DNA of 57,654 nucleotides, taken from Methylococcales bacterium. GTDB taxonomy: Bacteria; Pseudomonadota; Gammaproteobacteria; Methylococcales; Methylomonadaceae. Shown piece by piece: positions 16,715 to 25,929 of this stretch. The stretch is taken from assembly GCA_030654015.1 (NCBI GenBank), contig JAURYI010000003.1, positions 1 through 57,654 on the forward strand, given 5' to 3'. Made by a program: the position numbers and the translations under genes. A model generated the notes under the pieces. It had not been told where the DNA came from and made no database searches. It worked only from the letters and a program-made list of their open reading frames with translations. Position 1 is the stretch's first letter. Each line of letters starts with the position of its first letter.

Positions 16715-18388
16715 TTAATGCGCCAAGGCGTGCGTGAGCATTTCTTGTGCATGGGCAAGTGTGTTGGCGGTCATGGTTACGCCACCTAGCATTCTTGCCA
16801 CTTCGGGGATGCGTTCTGCGTCGGTTAGTAACCGTACAGTGGACGCGGTGATGTCGGTTTGGTTATTTTTCTCAACATATAAATGATGGTGCGCTTGTGC
16901 GGCGACTTGGGGTAAGTGGGTGACGCATAGCACTTGTCGGTTATGACTTAAGCTGCGCAGTTTTTGCCCGACAATTTCAGCAATGCCGCCGCCGATTCCT
17001 GAATCGACTTCGTCAAAGATCATGGTCGGGGTGGATTTGTCGCTGGCGGTGGTGACTTGTATCGCTAAACTGATGCGCGATAACTCACCGCCTGAGGCGA
17101 CTTTAGTCAGTGGTTTGGGCGGTAAACCGACGTTGGCACTGACTAAAAAATTAACGGTATCATTGCCGTTAAGTTTGGGTGTATCGGTAATCGACTGGGT
17201 GACTTCGACGATGAATTCACCGTGCGGCATTCCCAGTTCTTTTATCATGGCGGAAATGTGTTTTTGCAATTTTTTCGCTTGTTGCTGGCGTTTGGTTGAC
17301 AGCTGTTTGGCGAGTTCGTTGTATTGGGTGAGCAGTTGTGCGCTTTCTTGGGTCAGTGCTTCAATGCGTTCGCTGCTGTGGGTTAATCCGTCTAGTTCGC
17401 TGTTTAATTGCTGCACTAATTCAGGCAGTTGTTCAGGGCTGACGTGATGTTTGCGACTCAGGTTTTGAATAATGGCGATTTGATTTTCCAAGTCGGCGAT
17501 ACGTTGCGGGTCGGCATCTTGGGCTTTGAGAAAATGGCGCAGTTGCAACGCGGCTTCTTCGGTTTGGATTTGTGCTTCTGATAATAAGGTCACAATATCG
17601 CTTAATTCTGGCGCGAAACGGGCAAGATGGTTTAAGTCTTTGATGCTTTGGTTAAAGCTGGAATGCAGTGAAGCATCATTTTCATACAGTACATCAAGCT
17701 GGAGTTGTCCTGTGCTTAAAATGTGTTCCAGATTTGCCAGTTTGGTGTGTTCTTCGGACAGACCTGCGTAGTCATAGCGGCTAAAATCCAGCTGTTGCAG
17801 TTCTTCCAGTTGGTAGCGTAACAGTTCTTCGCGCTGGTGTTTTTCACTGTTGGCTTTAATGAGTGCGTTCAGTTCTTTATGCGCGTGTTGCCAGTGTTTG
17901 TGGCACTGGTTCACCTTATCTAATAAGGGTTGAGTTTTGGCGAATACATCCAGCAAGCGGCGTTGTTCGTCGCTGTGCAACAGGGTTAAATGCGCGTGCT
18001 GTCCGTGAATTTCCACCAGTTGTTCACTGAGTGCTTGCAGGGTTTGCAGGGTGACGGGACGACTATTAATATAGGCTTTAGAGCGTCCGTCGCTACTGAC
18101 AACACGGCGAATAAAACACTGCCGCTCATCATCCAGATCATTGTCTTTCAGCCACTGCCACGCTTTGGGCGCGTCTATTAAATCAAATTCCAGATTGACT
18201 TCAGCGCGTGAGCAATCGGGGCGAATATAGCCAGAATCGGCTCTATCGCCTAATGCCAAGCCTAAGGCGGTTAATAAAATCGACTTGCCCGCACCCGTTT
18301 CGCCAGTTAAAACCGACATACCTTGTGCAAGATCGAGGTTCAAAGATTTAACGACCGCGAGGTCGAGTATAGTCAGATTCAGTAACAT
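16715..18388 (-). CDS. recN: DNA repair protein RecN
   Basis: This 557-residue SMC-like ATPase acts in recombinational repair of double-strand breaks. It has Walker A GETGAGKS (29-36), a central helical region predicted as coiled coil, and the C-terminal ATPase half with VASGGELSRISLAIQ and MIFDEVDSGIGGG. The frame is open further upstream, but ATG at 18388 starts the conserved MLLNLTILDLAVV. That ATG overlaps the nadK stop as TAATG, a classic translational-coupling arrangement. Confidence 0.95.
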   Translation of the reverse strand: MLLNLTILDLAVVKSLNLDLAQGMSVLTGETGAGKSILLTALGLALGDRADSGYIRPDCSRAEVNLEFDLIDAPKAWQWLKDNDLDDERQCFIRRVVSSDGRSKAYINSRPVTLQTLQALSEQLVEIHGQHAHLTLLHSDEQRRLLDVFAKTQPLLDKVNQCHKHWQHAHKELNALIKANSEKHQREELLRYQLEELQQLDFSRYDYAGLSEEHTKLANLEHILSTGQLQLDVLYENDASLHSSFNQSIKDLNHLARFAPELSDIVTLLSEAQIQTEEAALQLRHFLKAQDADPQRIADLENQIAIIQNLSRKHHVSPEQLPELVQQLNSELDGLTHSSERIEALTQESAQLLTQYNELAKQLSTKRQQQAKKLQKHISAMIKELGMPHGEFIVEVTQSITDTPKLNGNDTVNFLVSANVGLPPKPLTKVASGGELSRISLAIQVTTASDKSTPTMIFDEVDSGIGGGIAEIVGQKLRSLSHNRQVLCVTHLPQVAAQAHHHLYVEKNNQTDITASTVRLLTDAERIPEVARMLGGVTMTANTLAHAQEMLTHALAH

Positions 18389-19278
18389 TATGAGATGGTG
18401 TGATAACCACTGCTCCAATTTAATTTATTTCTGAGAATATGAAAGAAGTCATGCCCTTCGGGGTGCAGAATTCTAATGGGTTTCGGGTCTTTTTTAATTA
18501 AAATCTTATCACTAATAAATACGTCAGGAATTTCAATGTGATCGCAGGTGACCAAGGCATTGATTTGTTTGGTCTGGCAAAAGCTGATTTCAATTTCCGC
18601 GCTGTCATGAATCACAATAGGGCGATTGGATAAAGTATGTGGATTAAGCGGCACTAATACAAGGGCATTGAGTGATGGATATAAAATAGGCCCGCCCGCT
18701 GATAAGGAATACGCAGTTGAACCCGTGGGTGTTGAAACGATTAAACCATCCGAACGTTGCGAGTTTAAAAATACTCCGTCAATTCGGGTAACAATTTCAA
18801 TCATACTCGGTGTCACCCAACGATGCACCACGACTTCATTAACCGCCGTTTCTTCGTGAATAACGTGTTCATCACGAATAATTTTTGTGCGTAATAAATA
18901 ACGTTTTTCTTCTGAGTAATGCCCTTGCAGAATACGGTGCAGTTTCTCTGTCAATTGATTGGGTGATATATCTACCAAAAACCCCAATCGCCCTAAATTA
19001 ACACCAATTAATGGAATATCATATTCCGCAATTGCCCGTGCAGCCGCTAGAAATGTTCCATCGCCACCGACGGCAATGACTAAATCACAATGCCGCGCCA
19101 ACGCATTTATTGAGCAGGCGGTAACATGAGTTTCGTCAATAAAATGCGCACTGTCACTATCAATAAATACCCTGTAACGCTGTTGTTTTAAATAGTCACA
19201 TAATATTGCCAGAGTTTCAGCAATACTGGGGTCGCTGGGTTTGCCGATAATGCCGATAGATTGAAAAGATGTTTGCAT
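18388..19278 (-). CDS. nadK: NAD kinase
   Basis: This 296-residue kinase phosphorylates NAD to NADP. The diagnostic GGDGTF is at 71-76, with TAVNEVVVHR and VSTPTGSTAYSLSAGGP further on. Length is usual. It is followed without a gap by recN, a pairing common in gammaproteobacteria. ATG at 19278. Confidence 0.96.
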   Translation of the reverse strand: MQTSFQSIGIIGKPSDPSIAETLAILCDYLKQQRYRVFIDSDSAHFIDETHVTACSINALARHCDLVIAVGGDGTFLAAARAIAEYDIPLIGVNLGRLGFLVDISPNQLTEKLHRILQGHYSEEKRYLLRTKIIRDEHVIHEETAVNEVVVHRWVTPSMIEIVTRIDGVFLNSQRSDGLIVSTPTGSTAYSLSAGGPILYPSLNALVLVPLNPHTLSNRPIVIHDSAEIEISFCQTKQINALVTCDHIEIPDVFISDKILIKKDPKPIRILHPEGHDFFHILRNKLNWSSGYHTIS

Positions 19279-19310
19279 AGGTTTTATGGTAGTTAATAGT
19301 GTTGTGTAGT

Positions 19311-19931
19311 CTAAGGACCTTCAAAAACAATATGACTACTGGAGTCAGATATGGGTAAACAGGCATCGGGAGCAAATAACGATTTAGTAAAGAACAGGTA
19401 GTTTTTTTCCGTAATAACCCATTTTAAATCAGCAAGGTTTTTATCGAATGCAAAATAAATCAACTCACTACAAGAGAATTTTCTTTGCGTGGTTTGAGTT
19501 TCCGCGCCGTCAGGTTCAAAAACAAAATCATAATCATACGGTTTGCCGAGCATATTTTTGACGCGTTGAATCGCAAGTTGTTTATCCTCTTCTGTGACAT
19601 CGGGACGAATAATACAGATTCTATCGCAGCGCATGAAGGTGACTAAATCAATCGATTGCACATCGGGAGTCATGGCATGAATAATTTTTTCGTCGCCGAC
19701 ATATAATGCCGCATGACTATATTTACCCGGAATAAAATAGCCATCTAAATAATTGCGATAAGCGCGTAATAAAATATCACCTGCTTGAATGGTGTCCCTT
19801 ACCGCATAATAATGATTGCCTTTAACATCGAAAGTATGCGGATCCCATACTAGAAAGAATGGATATTTGAATACTTTAAAGTGGGCGAATGCTTTAAGAA
19901 AGGATACTTTTAAGGGTTCTAAAAAACTCAT
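19311..19931 (-). CDS. YiiX/YebB-like permuted papain-fold peptidase
   Basis: This protein of about 206 residues has the circularly permuted NlpC/P60-like arrangement. It shows AGDILLRA, a histidine in KYSHAALYVG, and a cysteine in KFSCSELIYFAF near the C-terminal half. Such enzymes are thought to act on amide or lipid-linked bonds at the envelope, but substrates are mostly unknown. No signal peptide is evident. A TTG seven codons upstream is an alternative start. Neither start has a strong ribosome site. Confidence 0.75.
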   Translation of the reverse strand: MSFLEPLKVSFLKAFAHFKVFKYPFFLVWDPHTFDVKGNHYYAVRDTIQAGDILLRAYRNYLDGYFIPGKYSHAALYVGDEKIIHAMTPDVQSIDLVTFMRCDRICIIRPDVTEEDKQLAIQRVKNMLGKPYDYDFVFEPDGAETQTTQRKFSCSELIYFAFDKNLADLKWVITEKNYLFFTKSLFAPDACLPISDSSSHIVFEGP

Positions 19932-20196
19932 AATATTATACTCATTGACCAAGAAATATGCGGCGTTAAGCGGTTTTGAATTCTATCACAACTCGTCAAG
20001 ACTATTATCAGTAATTGTAACGTTTTGGTATAAATAAACGCGCCTGTTTTACAGATATACGCCAGTTGAATATAACGGCTCTCAGTATTTTTAATAAAAT
20101 GGATGGTATTATGTTGAGCAACCTATTATAATCAGACAATAATCTTTTTATCAAAGATGATATTCAAATAACACCCTTTATAAGTGAGTAATAACC

Positions 20197-20511
20197 ATGA
20201 CTGATTTCGACAATTCTTCGGCAGACGAGTTACAAGCCATTATTAGCAATGCAGAAAAGGCATTAAAAAATATACAGCTTAATAAACGTAAAGACGTAAT
20301 AAATCAAATTAAAGAACTGGCCGCCTCTATTGGTGTAACAGTAGATATTCACGAAACTGATAAAAAACCTGTGCGCAAAGGTGCTAAGGTAGCGATTAAA
20401 TACCGTGACCCTGACAATGCGGAAAACACATGGACAGGTCGTGGTGTGATGCCAAAATGGTTCCGCGCATTATTAAATGCAGGTCGTGACCGTTCTGAAT
20501 TTGAAGTTTAA
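20197..20511 (+). CDS. H-NS-like nucleoid protein
   Basis: This 104-residue protein has an N-terminal helical oligomerisation segment rich in Glu/Lys and a C-terminal DNA-binding module (about 63-104). Within it, KYRDPDNAENTWTGRG matches the H-NS/BpH3 core (YRDPxNxxxTWTGRGxxPxW) that reads AT-rich minor grooves. It may silence the AT-rich surface and accessory genes nearby, which is inference. AT-rich upstream DNA and the ATG at 20197 are consistent with high expression. Confidence 0.88.
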   Translation: MTDFDNSSADELQAIISNAEKALKNIQLNKRKDVINQIKELAASIGVTVDIHETDKKPVRKGAKVAIKYRDPDNAENTWTGRGVMPKWFRALLNAGRDRSEFEV

Positions 20512-20556
20512 TTAACAGCTAAGCTGATGGTAAAAAGTCAGCTGGTATAAGTTGCT

Positions 20557-20590
20557 AAAACCTGCGAGGTCTTAAAGACCTCGCAGGTTT
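20557..20590. terminator. Bidirectional hairpin terminator (dispersed repeat)
   Basis: AAAACCTGCGAGGTCTT pairs with AAGACCTCGCAGGTTT. It lies between the H-NS-like gene and the convergent giant surface gene. Same family as 4297-4331 and 45260-45292. Confidence 0.75.
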
Positions 20591-20763
20591 ATTTATATAC
20601 CGTCGAACTTTGTATGAGCTTAATGTCAATGTGAGTTCATTATTTAAGCCATGAACGCTGATTGCTAAAAATGTTTTTGAGTGCTTCGTGAATAAATGTG
20701 TAACAAACCTTGTTAGACAAGCAGTAACGCACAACTCAGCTGTGCATTAGCCTGCTCTTTAAA

Positions 20764-23700
20764 TTACTTGGCTTTTAAATTTTCAAGTAATGCGCGACTT
20801 TCTTGCAGTTTTCCCAACTTTCCTACAGCGTGTATTCGATCAGATAACCCTGATTTACCGACAGCAGCCGATTTTTCCGTGTGCTTATGTTTTTCAATGG
20901 CTTTATCTGAAATACCCATCAATTTCAGGTCAAGATTCAATGATTTATTCTCTGAACCTGCCCGTTCTTTGTTGACATGAACGGTAAATACAGCGTGTAC
21001 TTCGTTGCCGTGGGAATCGCTCGCCGTCACCATAACGGTTTCGTTATGTGCACCTTTAGGTGGTATTCCAGAGAATATTAACAGTTTGGGATTAAATTTT
21101 AACCACTCAGGCAGGGGTGAACCATCGGGATAACTGGCTTCAAAATGCAGCTGTTCATTTGGATTAGTGTGTCTGAATGACCAGCTTGGAACATCGAAGG
21201 AAAAGTGCTTGAGTTCCAGTACCACCTGATCCCGCAAAGACCCCGTTAGCGAAATAATATTGTCGTTTGAGGGTAGGTATGACTTTATGGTATATGTGCT
21301 AAAGTCCAGAGCTGTTTCTGGTTGCAGCGGGAGTGTAGTAAAAAATATCGGCGGTTCCTCTTCAATAGCTCTGGCTGTATTGCTCAGTTGAATCAATGAA
21401 CCACTTGCACCCAGTGATTTTTGAATAACAATGGTCAGCACAGAGTTGCTCATGTCTCCATCAGCATCAGTAATAGTGTAATTAAAGCGTTCAGTTAAGC
21501 CGTTAATAGCTATGGTACTTGGCGGAGTATAGCTGTAACCGCCATCGGCGTTGAGTATTAACACAGCCCCTGCTGCCGTTATAAAGGGTACGCCTATAGT
21601 AATGGTGTTCCCGTTCTGGTCGGCGGCGGTGACCAGCGTAGGTCTATCACCTAAAGTCGCTTCATTAGTAATAATATCCCCTGTTACCGCAGCACCACCT
21701 TCAGCCGCTATATTGCTGTCAGGGACTGCAATCGGTACCTGATTCGCTGTTATCGTGACCGTGGCAGCTGCGGATACCAGACCTGTGGTGTCCTTGACTG
21801 TGTAATTAATAGGTGTCGGGCTACCGATAAAACCCGCAACAGGCGTAAAGGTAATTGCTCCTGTGCTGGCATTGACTGACCATATACCTTCATTTGGAAT
21901 GGTTAGCGTGCCGTCTGCTGCGGCACCGACAATCTGAACGCTGGTACTATCCAGATTACCGTTTGGGTCTCTATCGTTGCCGAGTACATTGACAATGACA
22001 GGCACACCTCTTGTCCCTATAACAGTATCATTAACTGCGGTTGGTGGACTGTTTACCGTTACCGTTACCGTCGCTGTTGCTGATTCCAGTCCAGTGGTAT
22101 CTTTAACGGTGTAATTAATCGGTGTAGGACTTAAAATAAATCCCGCAATGGGTGTAAAAGTAATATCCCCAGTAACAGAATTTACCGACCAAGTGCCTTG
22201 ACCAGCAACAAAAAGCGGATCTCCCTGATTCGCAGTACCAACAATTTTAACGGAGGTTGGATTCAAATTATTGTTCGGATCGCTATCATTGCCAACTACG
22301 TTGACGATAATAGCATTGCCCGCATTACCTGTTTTAGTATCATCAACGGCTATCGGCGGGGAATTGCTCACATTAATGGCAACAGTATCTAAATCGGTTA
22401 ATCCGAGTTTATCTGTGCTTAATATGCTCAGCGTATCATTGTTTATGGCATTATTAGCGGTATATTTAACAGTTGCTAAGGCGGCTTTGATTTGTGCTTC
22501 AGTGCCACTTAACGTGAGAATTCCTGTGCCGTTAGCTCCACTGGTAATAGTCGCGCCCCCTGTTAAATCAACATTCAATGTACCACTGCCTACAGAGATT
22601 CTGGTACTCGCCAAGTTGTGATTTATATCAGTGACAGATAGTCCTGAAATATCAGTTTGCACTCCAGCATTAACAGTTTGCACAGTCGGCACAGTGTTGA
22701 CGGGTGCATTATTAGCGGCATTATTCCAAGCTGGTCCAAGACTAAAATCTAAATAAAAATATGCTGGTGTTGTTTTATTGGTTCCTGCTTTTATTTCAAA
22801 TGAATGTATTTCATCGTAAAAAGCGGTCACACGGAATTGATCAGAGGTAGCGGTACCAAGTGACGAATTATCACTTATATTTGGGACTCTATCTTGAAAA
22901 CGTGTAAAACTGTTAGGTGAGACAGATATGTCCAGATGAGAGCTATTTGAGATTACATAGCTGGAAAATCCACTAAACTCCTGAAATTGTCCATTATCAA
23001 TATCGTAAGAATTGACAACGACGTTTTTTAACAGCACATTTACGCCGACATTTGTTATGTTGTTGTAACTGCCACCTTGGATAAAATCAAATCGGATGGT
23101 TGATAAATCGGTTGCCGCAGGCACAAGAGCAGGCGGAGGCGGTGTCTCTTGAACAATAAAATCAAACCAGTCATTACCAGCAGGTGCGCCAGGTGCGCCA
23201 AGAAGAGAAGGTGTTCCAGGTACAGCAGTATCCAACGCATCAATAGTTGTATTGATATTATCGACTATTGTTACCACAGCATCTATTTGCTGACCATTAA
23301 TAGTTATTACGTTAGTGAATAAAATAATACTCCCCGCAGTTTGTCCATTGAGTCTTTGAATTGTTGGCTGATTGAATAACAAAGATCCGTTATTGACATC
23401 AAAAACGGGCATGGCGAGTATATCTTGGTAATGAGCCGCCGCTAAAATACTGGCTTCAATGGTTCCCGCATTATATTCCAGCGTCCAGTTACCGCCTTTA
23501 TTGGCTGCCCCTGTCATGTCAGTTGAGGCGGCAACATCGGCTTGGGTAAGGTAGGAAAAATAATCGACAAACTGTGATCCATCGGCAGATTTTGCCAATT
23601 CACAACTATAGAGCAAAATATCGCCATTGATTGTCAATGCCTGCCCAATAGTTGCGAGTTGGTCGGCATGACTGGCTAAATTGGTATTATCAATACTTTC

Positions 23701-24654
23701 ATTACCCAGATAAAGTGCCGCATCTTTGCCATGGCTGATAATTTGAATACTGTCTATATTGGTGCGTCCTTCCAGATAATCAGCGATTTGCGTCAGTCCA
23801 TCCGAGTTAGCATCAAGATAAATAATTTCCGCATTTTTATCAGCCGCACTGACAATATCAGCTGCATTTTGTACCGCACTATCAATAAAAATCAGCGTGG
23901 TGGCTGATGAGCCAGTCAGCGACGGTGTGCTGTTATCCTGATTAAATGCTGATTCTGTTGACCAGCGGGTGTGGGTATCGGTTAATGCACTGAGATGATT
24001 CAGCCAGCCAGATCCCATGCTATCTTGTCCATGAAACACCAGTTGGGCATTGTCAGCAAGACCGTCGTTCCAATTCATTAAACTGTTACTGACCGATGAC
24101 TCTAAAGTGGTAGTCAATGACTGACTGCCCAGCCATTGCTGATGGTCTTGTGTCCACGGCACAATATGCAGATCAGTGACTTCCTCGCGAGTGTGTAACA
24201 GTTCGGCGATTTGTTGAAAGCCATCGCGCGCGGCATCCAGTACCACGACTTGGGTATTAACAGGGGGATTTAAGTACAACAATGCCGCATTATCGGCGCG
24301 CGGATCAACAACAATAATGGTGGATGCTGGCTCAGTCATCGCAGCAGGCATAAAAGCCGAATCTTTAGCGGTAAAAAATTCAGACTGATTGTCTGTTACG
24401 TTACTGTCAGGCAAGTAATCAACAGCTTGCGGTGCTGTTTCGGGTAAGAAATCAACCGTTGCCGCTACGTCAGGCACAATAGCCGCTACACTGACAGTCT
24501 CAGAATTAGTATCATTATTACTGGTATTTTGTGCGTCTACGGCGGTCGCAACCGCAGCACCATCAAATACCAGACGTGCTTCCAATGCCAAGCACTGAGA
24601 ATATTTAGGCGACTTGTGTTTTTTAATTGGGGTTGGAATACAAAAACTTTTCAT
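20764..24654 (-). CDS. Giant surface protein: DUF4347 modules, VCBS-like repeats, putative Ig domain
   Basis: About 1296 residues. There is no Sec signal. The N-terminus has the LEARLVFDGAA motif (24-34), the LEPRxxFDGA-type tag seen ahead of DUF4347 in large type I-secreted proteins. Two DUF4347-like modules follow: a shorter one near 115-230 and a full one near 250-420 with ISHGKDAALYLG and LLYSCELA. After a unique region come VCBS-like tandem repeats with NSPPxAVxDT and INYTVKDTTGL, then a cadherin/He-PIG-like domain (LPEWLKFNP...FSGIPP). It is probably a secreted adhesin or matrix protein. The frame continues upstream, but GGAG places the start at 24654. Leader carries a riboswitch-like structure and terminator. 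Confidence 0.8.
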   Translation of the reverse strand: MKSFCIPTPIKKHKSPKYSQCLALEARLVFDGAAVATAVDAQNTSNNDTNSETVSVAAIVPDVAATVDFLPETAPQAVDYLPDSNVTDNQSEFFTAKDSAFMPAAMTEPASTIIVVDPRADNAALLYLNPPVNTQVVVLDAARDGFQQIAELLHTREEVTDLHIVPWTQDHQQWLGSQSLTTTLESSVSNSLMNWNDGLADNAQLVFHGQDSMGSGWLNHLSALTDTHTRWSTESAFNQDNSTPSLTGSSATTLIFIDSAVQNAADIVSAADKNAEIIYLDANSDGLTQIADYLEGRTNIDSIQIISHGKDAALYLGNESIDNTNLASHADQLATIGQALTINGDILLYSCELAKSADGSQFVDYFSYLTQADVAASTDMTGAANKGGNWTLEYNAGTIEASILAAAHYQDILAMPVFDVNNGSLLFNQPTIQRLNGQTAGSIILFTNVITINGQQIDAVVTIVDNINTTIDALDTAVPGTPSLLGAPGAPAGNDWFDFIVQETPPPPALVPAATDLSTIRFDFIQGGSYNNITNVGVNVLLKNVVVNSYDIDNGQFQEFSGFSSYVISNSSHLDISVSPNSFTRFQDRVPNISDNSSLGTATSDQFRVTAFYDEIHSFEIKAGTNKTTPAYFYLDFSLGPAWNNAANNAPVNTVPTVQTVNAGVQTDISGLSVTDINHNLASTRISVGSGTLNVDLTGGATITSGANGTGILTLSGTEAQIKAALATVKYTANNAINNDTLSILSTDKLGLTDLDTVAINVSNSPPIAVDDTKTGNAGNAIIVNVVGNDSDPNNNLNPTSVKIVGTANQGDPLFVAGQGTWSVNSVTGDITFTPIAGFILSPTPINYTVKDTTGLESATATVTVTVNSPPTAVNDTVIGTRGVPVIVNVLGNDRDPNGNLDSTSVQIVGAAADGTLTIPNEGIWSVNASTGAITFTPVAGFIGSPTPINYTVKDTTGLVSAAATVTITANQVPIAVPDSNIAAEGGAAVTGDIITNEATLGDRPTLVTAADQNGNTITIGVPFITAAGAVLILNADGGYSYTPPSTIAINGLTERFNYTITDADGDMSNSVLTIVIQKSLGASGSLIQLSNTARAIEEEPPIFFTTLPLQPETALDFSTYTIKSYLPSNDNIISLTGSLRDQVVLELKHFSFDVPSWSFRHTNPNEQLHFEASYPDGSPLPEWLKFNPKLLIFSGIPPKGAHNETVMVTASDSHGNEVHAVFTVHVNKERAGSENKSLNLDLKLMGISDKAIEKHKHTEKSAAVGKSGLSDRIHAVGKLGKLQESRALLENLKAK

Positions 24655-24718
24655 CACACACTCCGTTGACAAATGATTAACGTAACAAAGAATCGGTAGC
24701 GTCAGTCTTTTTATTTGC

Positions 24719-24777
24719 CAAAAAAAAACCAAACAGCCTTTATTGACCTTTTTACAGGTCTTTTTAAGGCAGTTTGG
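24719..24777 (-). terminator. Leader terminator of giant surface gene
   Basis: On the minus strand CCAAACTGCCTTA pairs with TAAAGGCTGTTTGG, with an inner GACCT / AGGTC stem, followed by an uninterrupted U-run. The 5' arm is the same sequence as the 3' end of the aptamer-like element at 24768-24832, so the two folds exclude each other. Confidence 0.8.
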
Positions 24778-24832
24778 CTTTCCATTTATAGGCTCCACAA
24801 CTTTCCGTACCTATCTTTCAATAGGGTCGGCT
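24768..24832 (-). promoter_or_regulatory. GEMM-like (class I cyclic-di-GMP) riboswitch aptamer
   Basis: The minus-strand leader reads GCCGACC, a stem capped by GAAA, GGTACGGAAAG, then CCTA and GGAAAGCCAAACTGCC. This follows the GEMM-I layout: ACC-stem-GNRA-stem-GG, the GACGCAAAG joining strand, and a second arm ending GCC..ACTGCC. Its 3' strand doubles as the terminator arm, suggesting that ligand binding prevents termination (an ON switch). Assignment is by eye and not by a covariance model. Confidence 0.72.
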
Positions 24833-24961
24833 TTTTCTTAAAATATAAATATACCCTGATTCAATCAATGTATCAACAGCCTATCTTTACAGCTAAATTA
24901 ACCTGTATTAAGTGTAGGATAAATGTGTAGTGAATAAATAACTCATTGAATCAAATGATGA

Positions 24962-25357
24962 TTAGAAAAAACCAAAAAAGAAAATGACCGCTGCCTGTTC
25001 TTTTGCGATACCACGCGCCGAGCCGATAATAGAACCGTTTTCCCGTACATCACCATCACTCTCAATTCTGCCTTGTATACTGCCGTTAATGCGCACATCG
25101 CCATTAGACTCCACTTTGCCGACCAAAGAACCGTTTTTACGGATACCTCCATCGCTTTCAATACGCCCCTCGATACTGCCATTGACACGAATATCGCCAT
25201 TCGATTCAAAGCGACCTTGGATGCTGCCATTAATACGCACATCGCCGTTTGGCTCAATGCGTGCAAAAGCAGAGCCGCCGCGTCTGATGTCATCGGCGTA
25301 AATAAGTGTGGAAGACAGCAAAAGAATACTGACCAATATAAATTGTATGATTTTCAT
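24962..25357 (-). CDS. Exported protein with five 16-residue GRIESDGDVRxNGSI repeats
   Basis: This 131-residue protein has a signal peptide (MKIIQFILVSILLLSSTLIY, cleaved after ADD or YA). Five near-perfect 16-residue repeats follow, consensus (R/K)-(I/F/V)-E-S-(N/D)-G-(D/G)-(I/V)-R-x-N-G-S-(I/L)-x-G. A short tail ends in IFFFGFF. The regular Gly/Asn turns suggest a small beta-helix, beta-solenoid or closed beta-flower. I do not know its function. It lies divergently between two giant surface genes, which hints at a cell-surface role. Confidence 0.8.
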   Translation of the reverse strand: MKIIQFILVSILLLSSTLIYADDIRRGGSAFARIEPNGDVRINGSIQGRFESNGDIRVNGSIEGRIESDGGIRKNGSLVGKVESNGDVRINGSIQGRIESDGDVRENGSIIGSARGIAKEQAAVIFFFGFF

Positions 25358-25788
25358 AAGTGCTCCAAGAGATTTTTACACAGTTGATTTTTCGATGACA
25401 CAATAATTTCTTCTTAGAAAAATATCAATAAATTCATATAAATAAAAGCGCATTGGGTATTTTTAATATCCAATATCTACCTATTAATACCCCATTCAAG
25501 ATGATTGAATTTTTGATTTTTTAAGTGATAATGAAAACGCGGTTAGGGAGTGAAATGTTTTTTTTAGTTACAGTTTGTAATTACATTTTAATGTTTATAA
25601 CGAATGGATTCACACCAAACACACTATTAATAGATCCCCGTTTTTTTAATAGTGCAGGAAGAATCTGAACTTTATATTTTTAAATACCTTAGCCGATAGT
25701 AAAGATTTTTCCTTAGGCTTACACCGTATTAGAAAGCAGATCGTTTTTAAATTTAGCAGCGTTACTCCACGTTGCATAAATTAATCTA
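25358..25788. other. Divergent intergenic region, AT-rich
   Basis: This is the gap between the repeat-protein gene and the matrixin-like gene. No gene is visible. It contains the 43-bp shared motif (25454-25496) about 97 bp upstream of the repeat-protein start, and then AT-rich sequence up to a riboswitch-like element. Confidence 0.5.
25454..25496. promoter_or_regulatory. 43-bp motif shared with 14385-14427
   Basis: This is the second copy of the TGGGTATTTTTAATATCCA motif. It could serve the divergent repeat-protein gene, the matrixin-like gene, or both. Confidence 0.55.
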
Positions 25789-25857
25789 AAGCTAAACCTA
25801 GCGTGAGCTAGGGGCAGAAAGTTGCGAATCCAAGATGTTTTGGAAAGTCGGACTGCC
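25789..25857 (+). promoter_or_regulatory. GEMM-like (class I cyclic-di-GMP) riboswitch aptamer, second copy
   Basis: It reads AAGCTAAACC, stem TAGC-GTGA-GCTA, GGGGCAGAAAGTTGCG, then TCC and GGAAAGTCGGACTGCC. Element for element this parallels 24768-24832, with a different but still pairing stem and a GNRA loop. Some 72 nt separate it from the start codon and no U-run follows, so control may act on translation. Confidence 0.7.
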
Positions 25858-25929
25858 AAGAGTGACATTCGTTAATGCCACACAAAAGCGTTCAACTTAT
25901 ATAAAAACATTACATCGAGGAATGCAGTC

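Noticed and set aside
16983-17447. 154-codon open frame on the plus strand
   Set aside because: Antisense to the conserved C-terminal ATPase part of recN.
25000-25280. Tandem 48-bp repeats as a possible CRISPR or satellite
   Set aside because: They keep one reading frame and encode regular 16-residue repeats behind a signal peptide, so they are coding.
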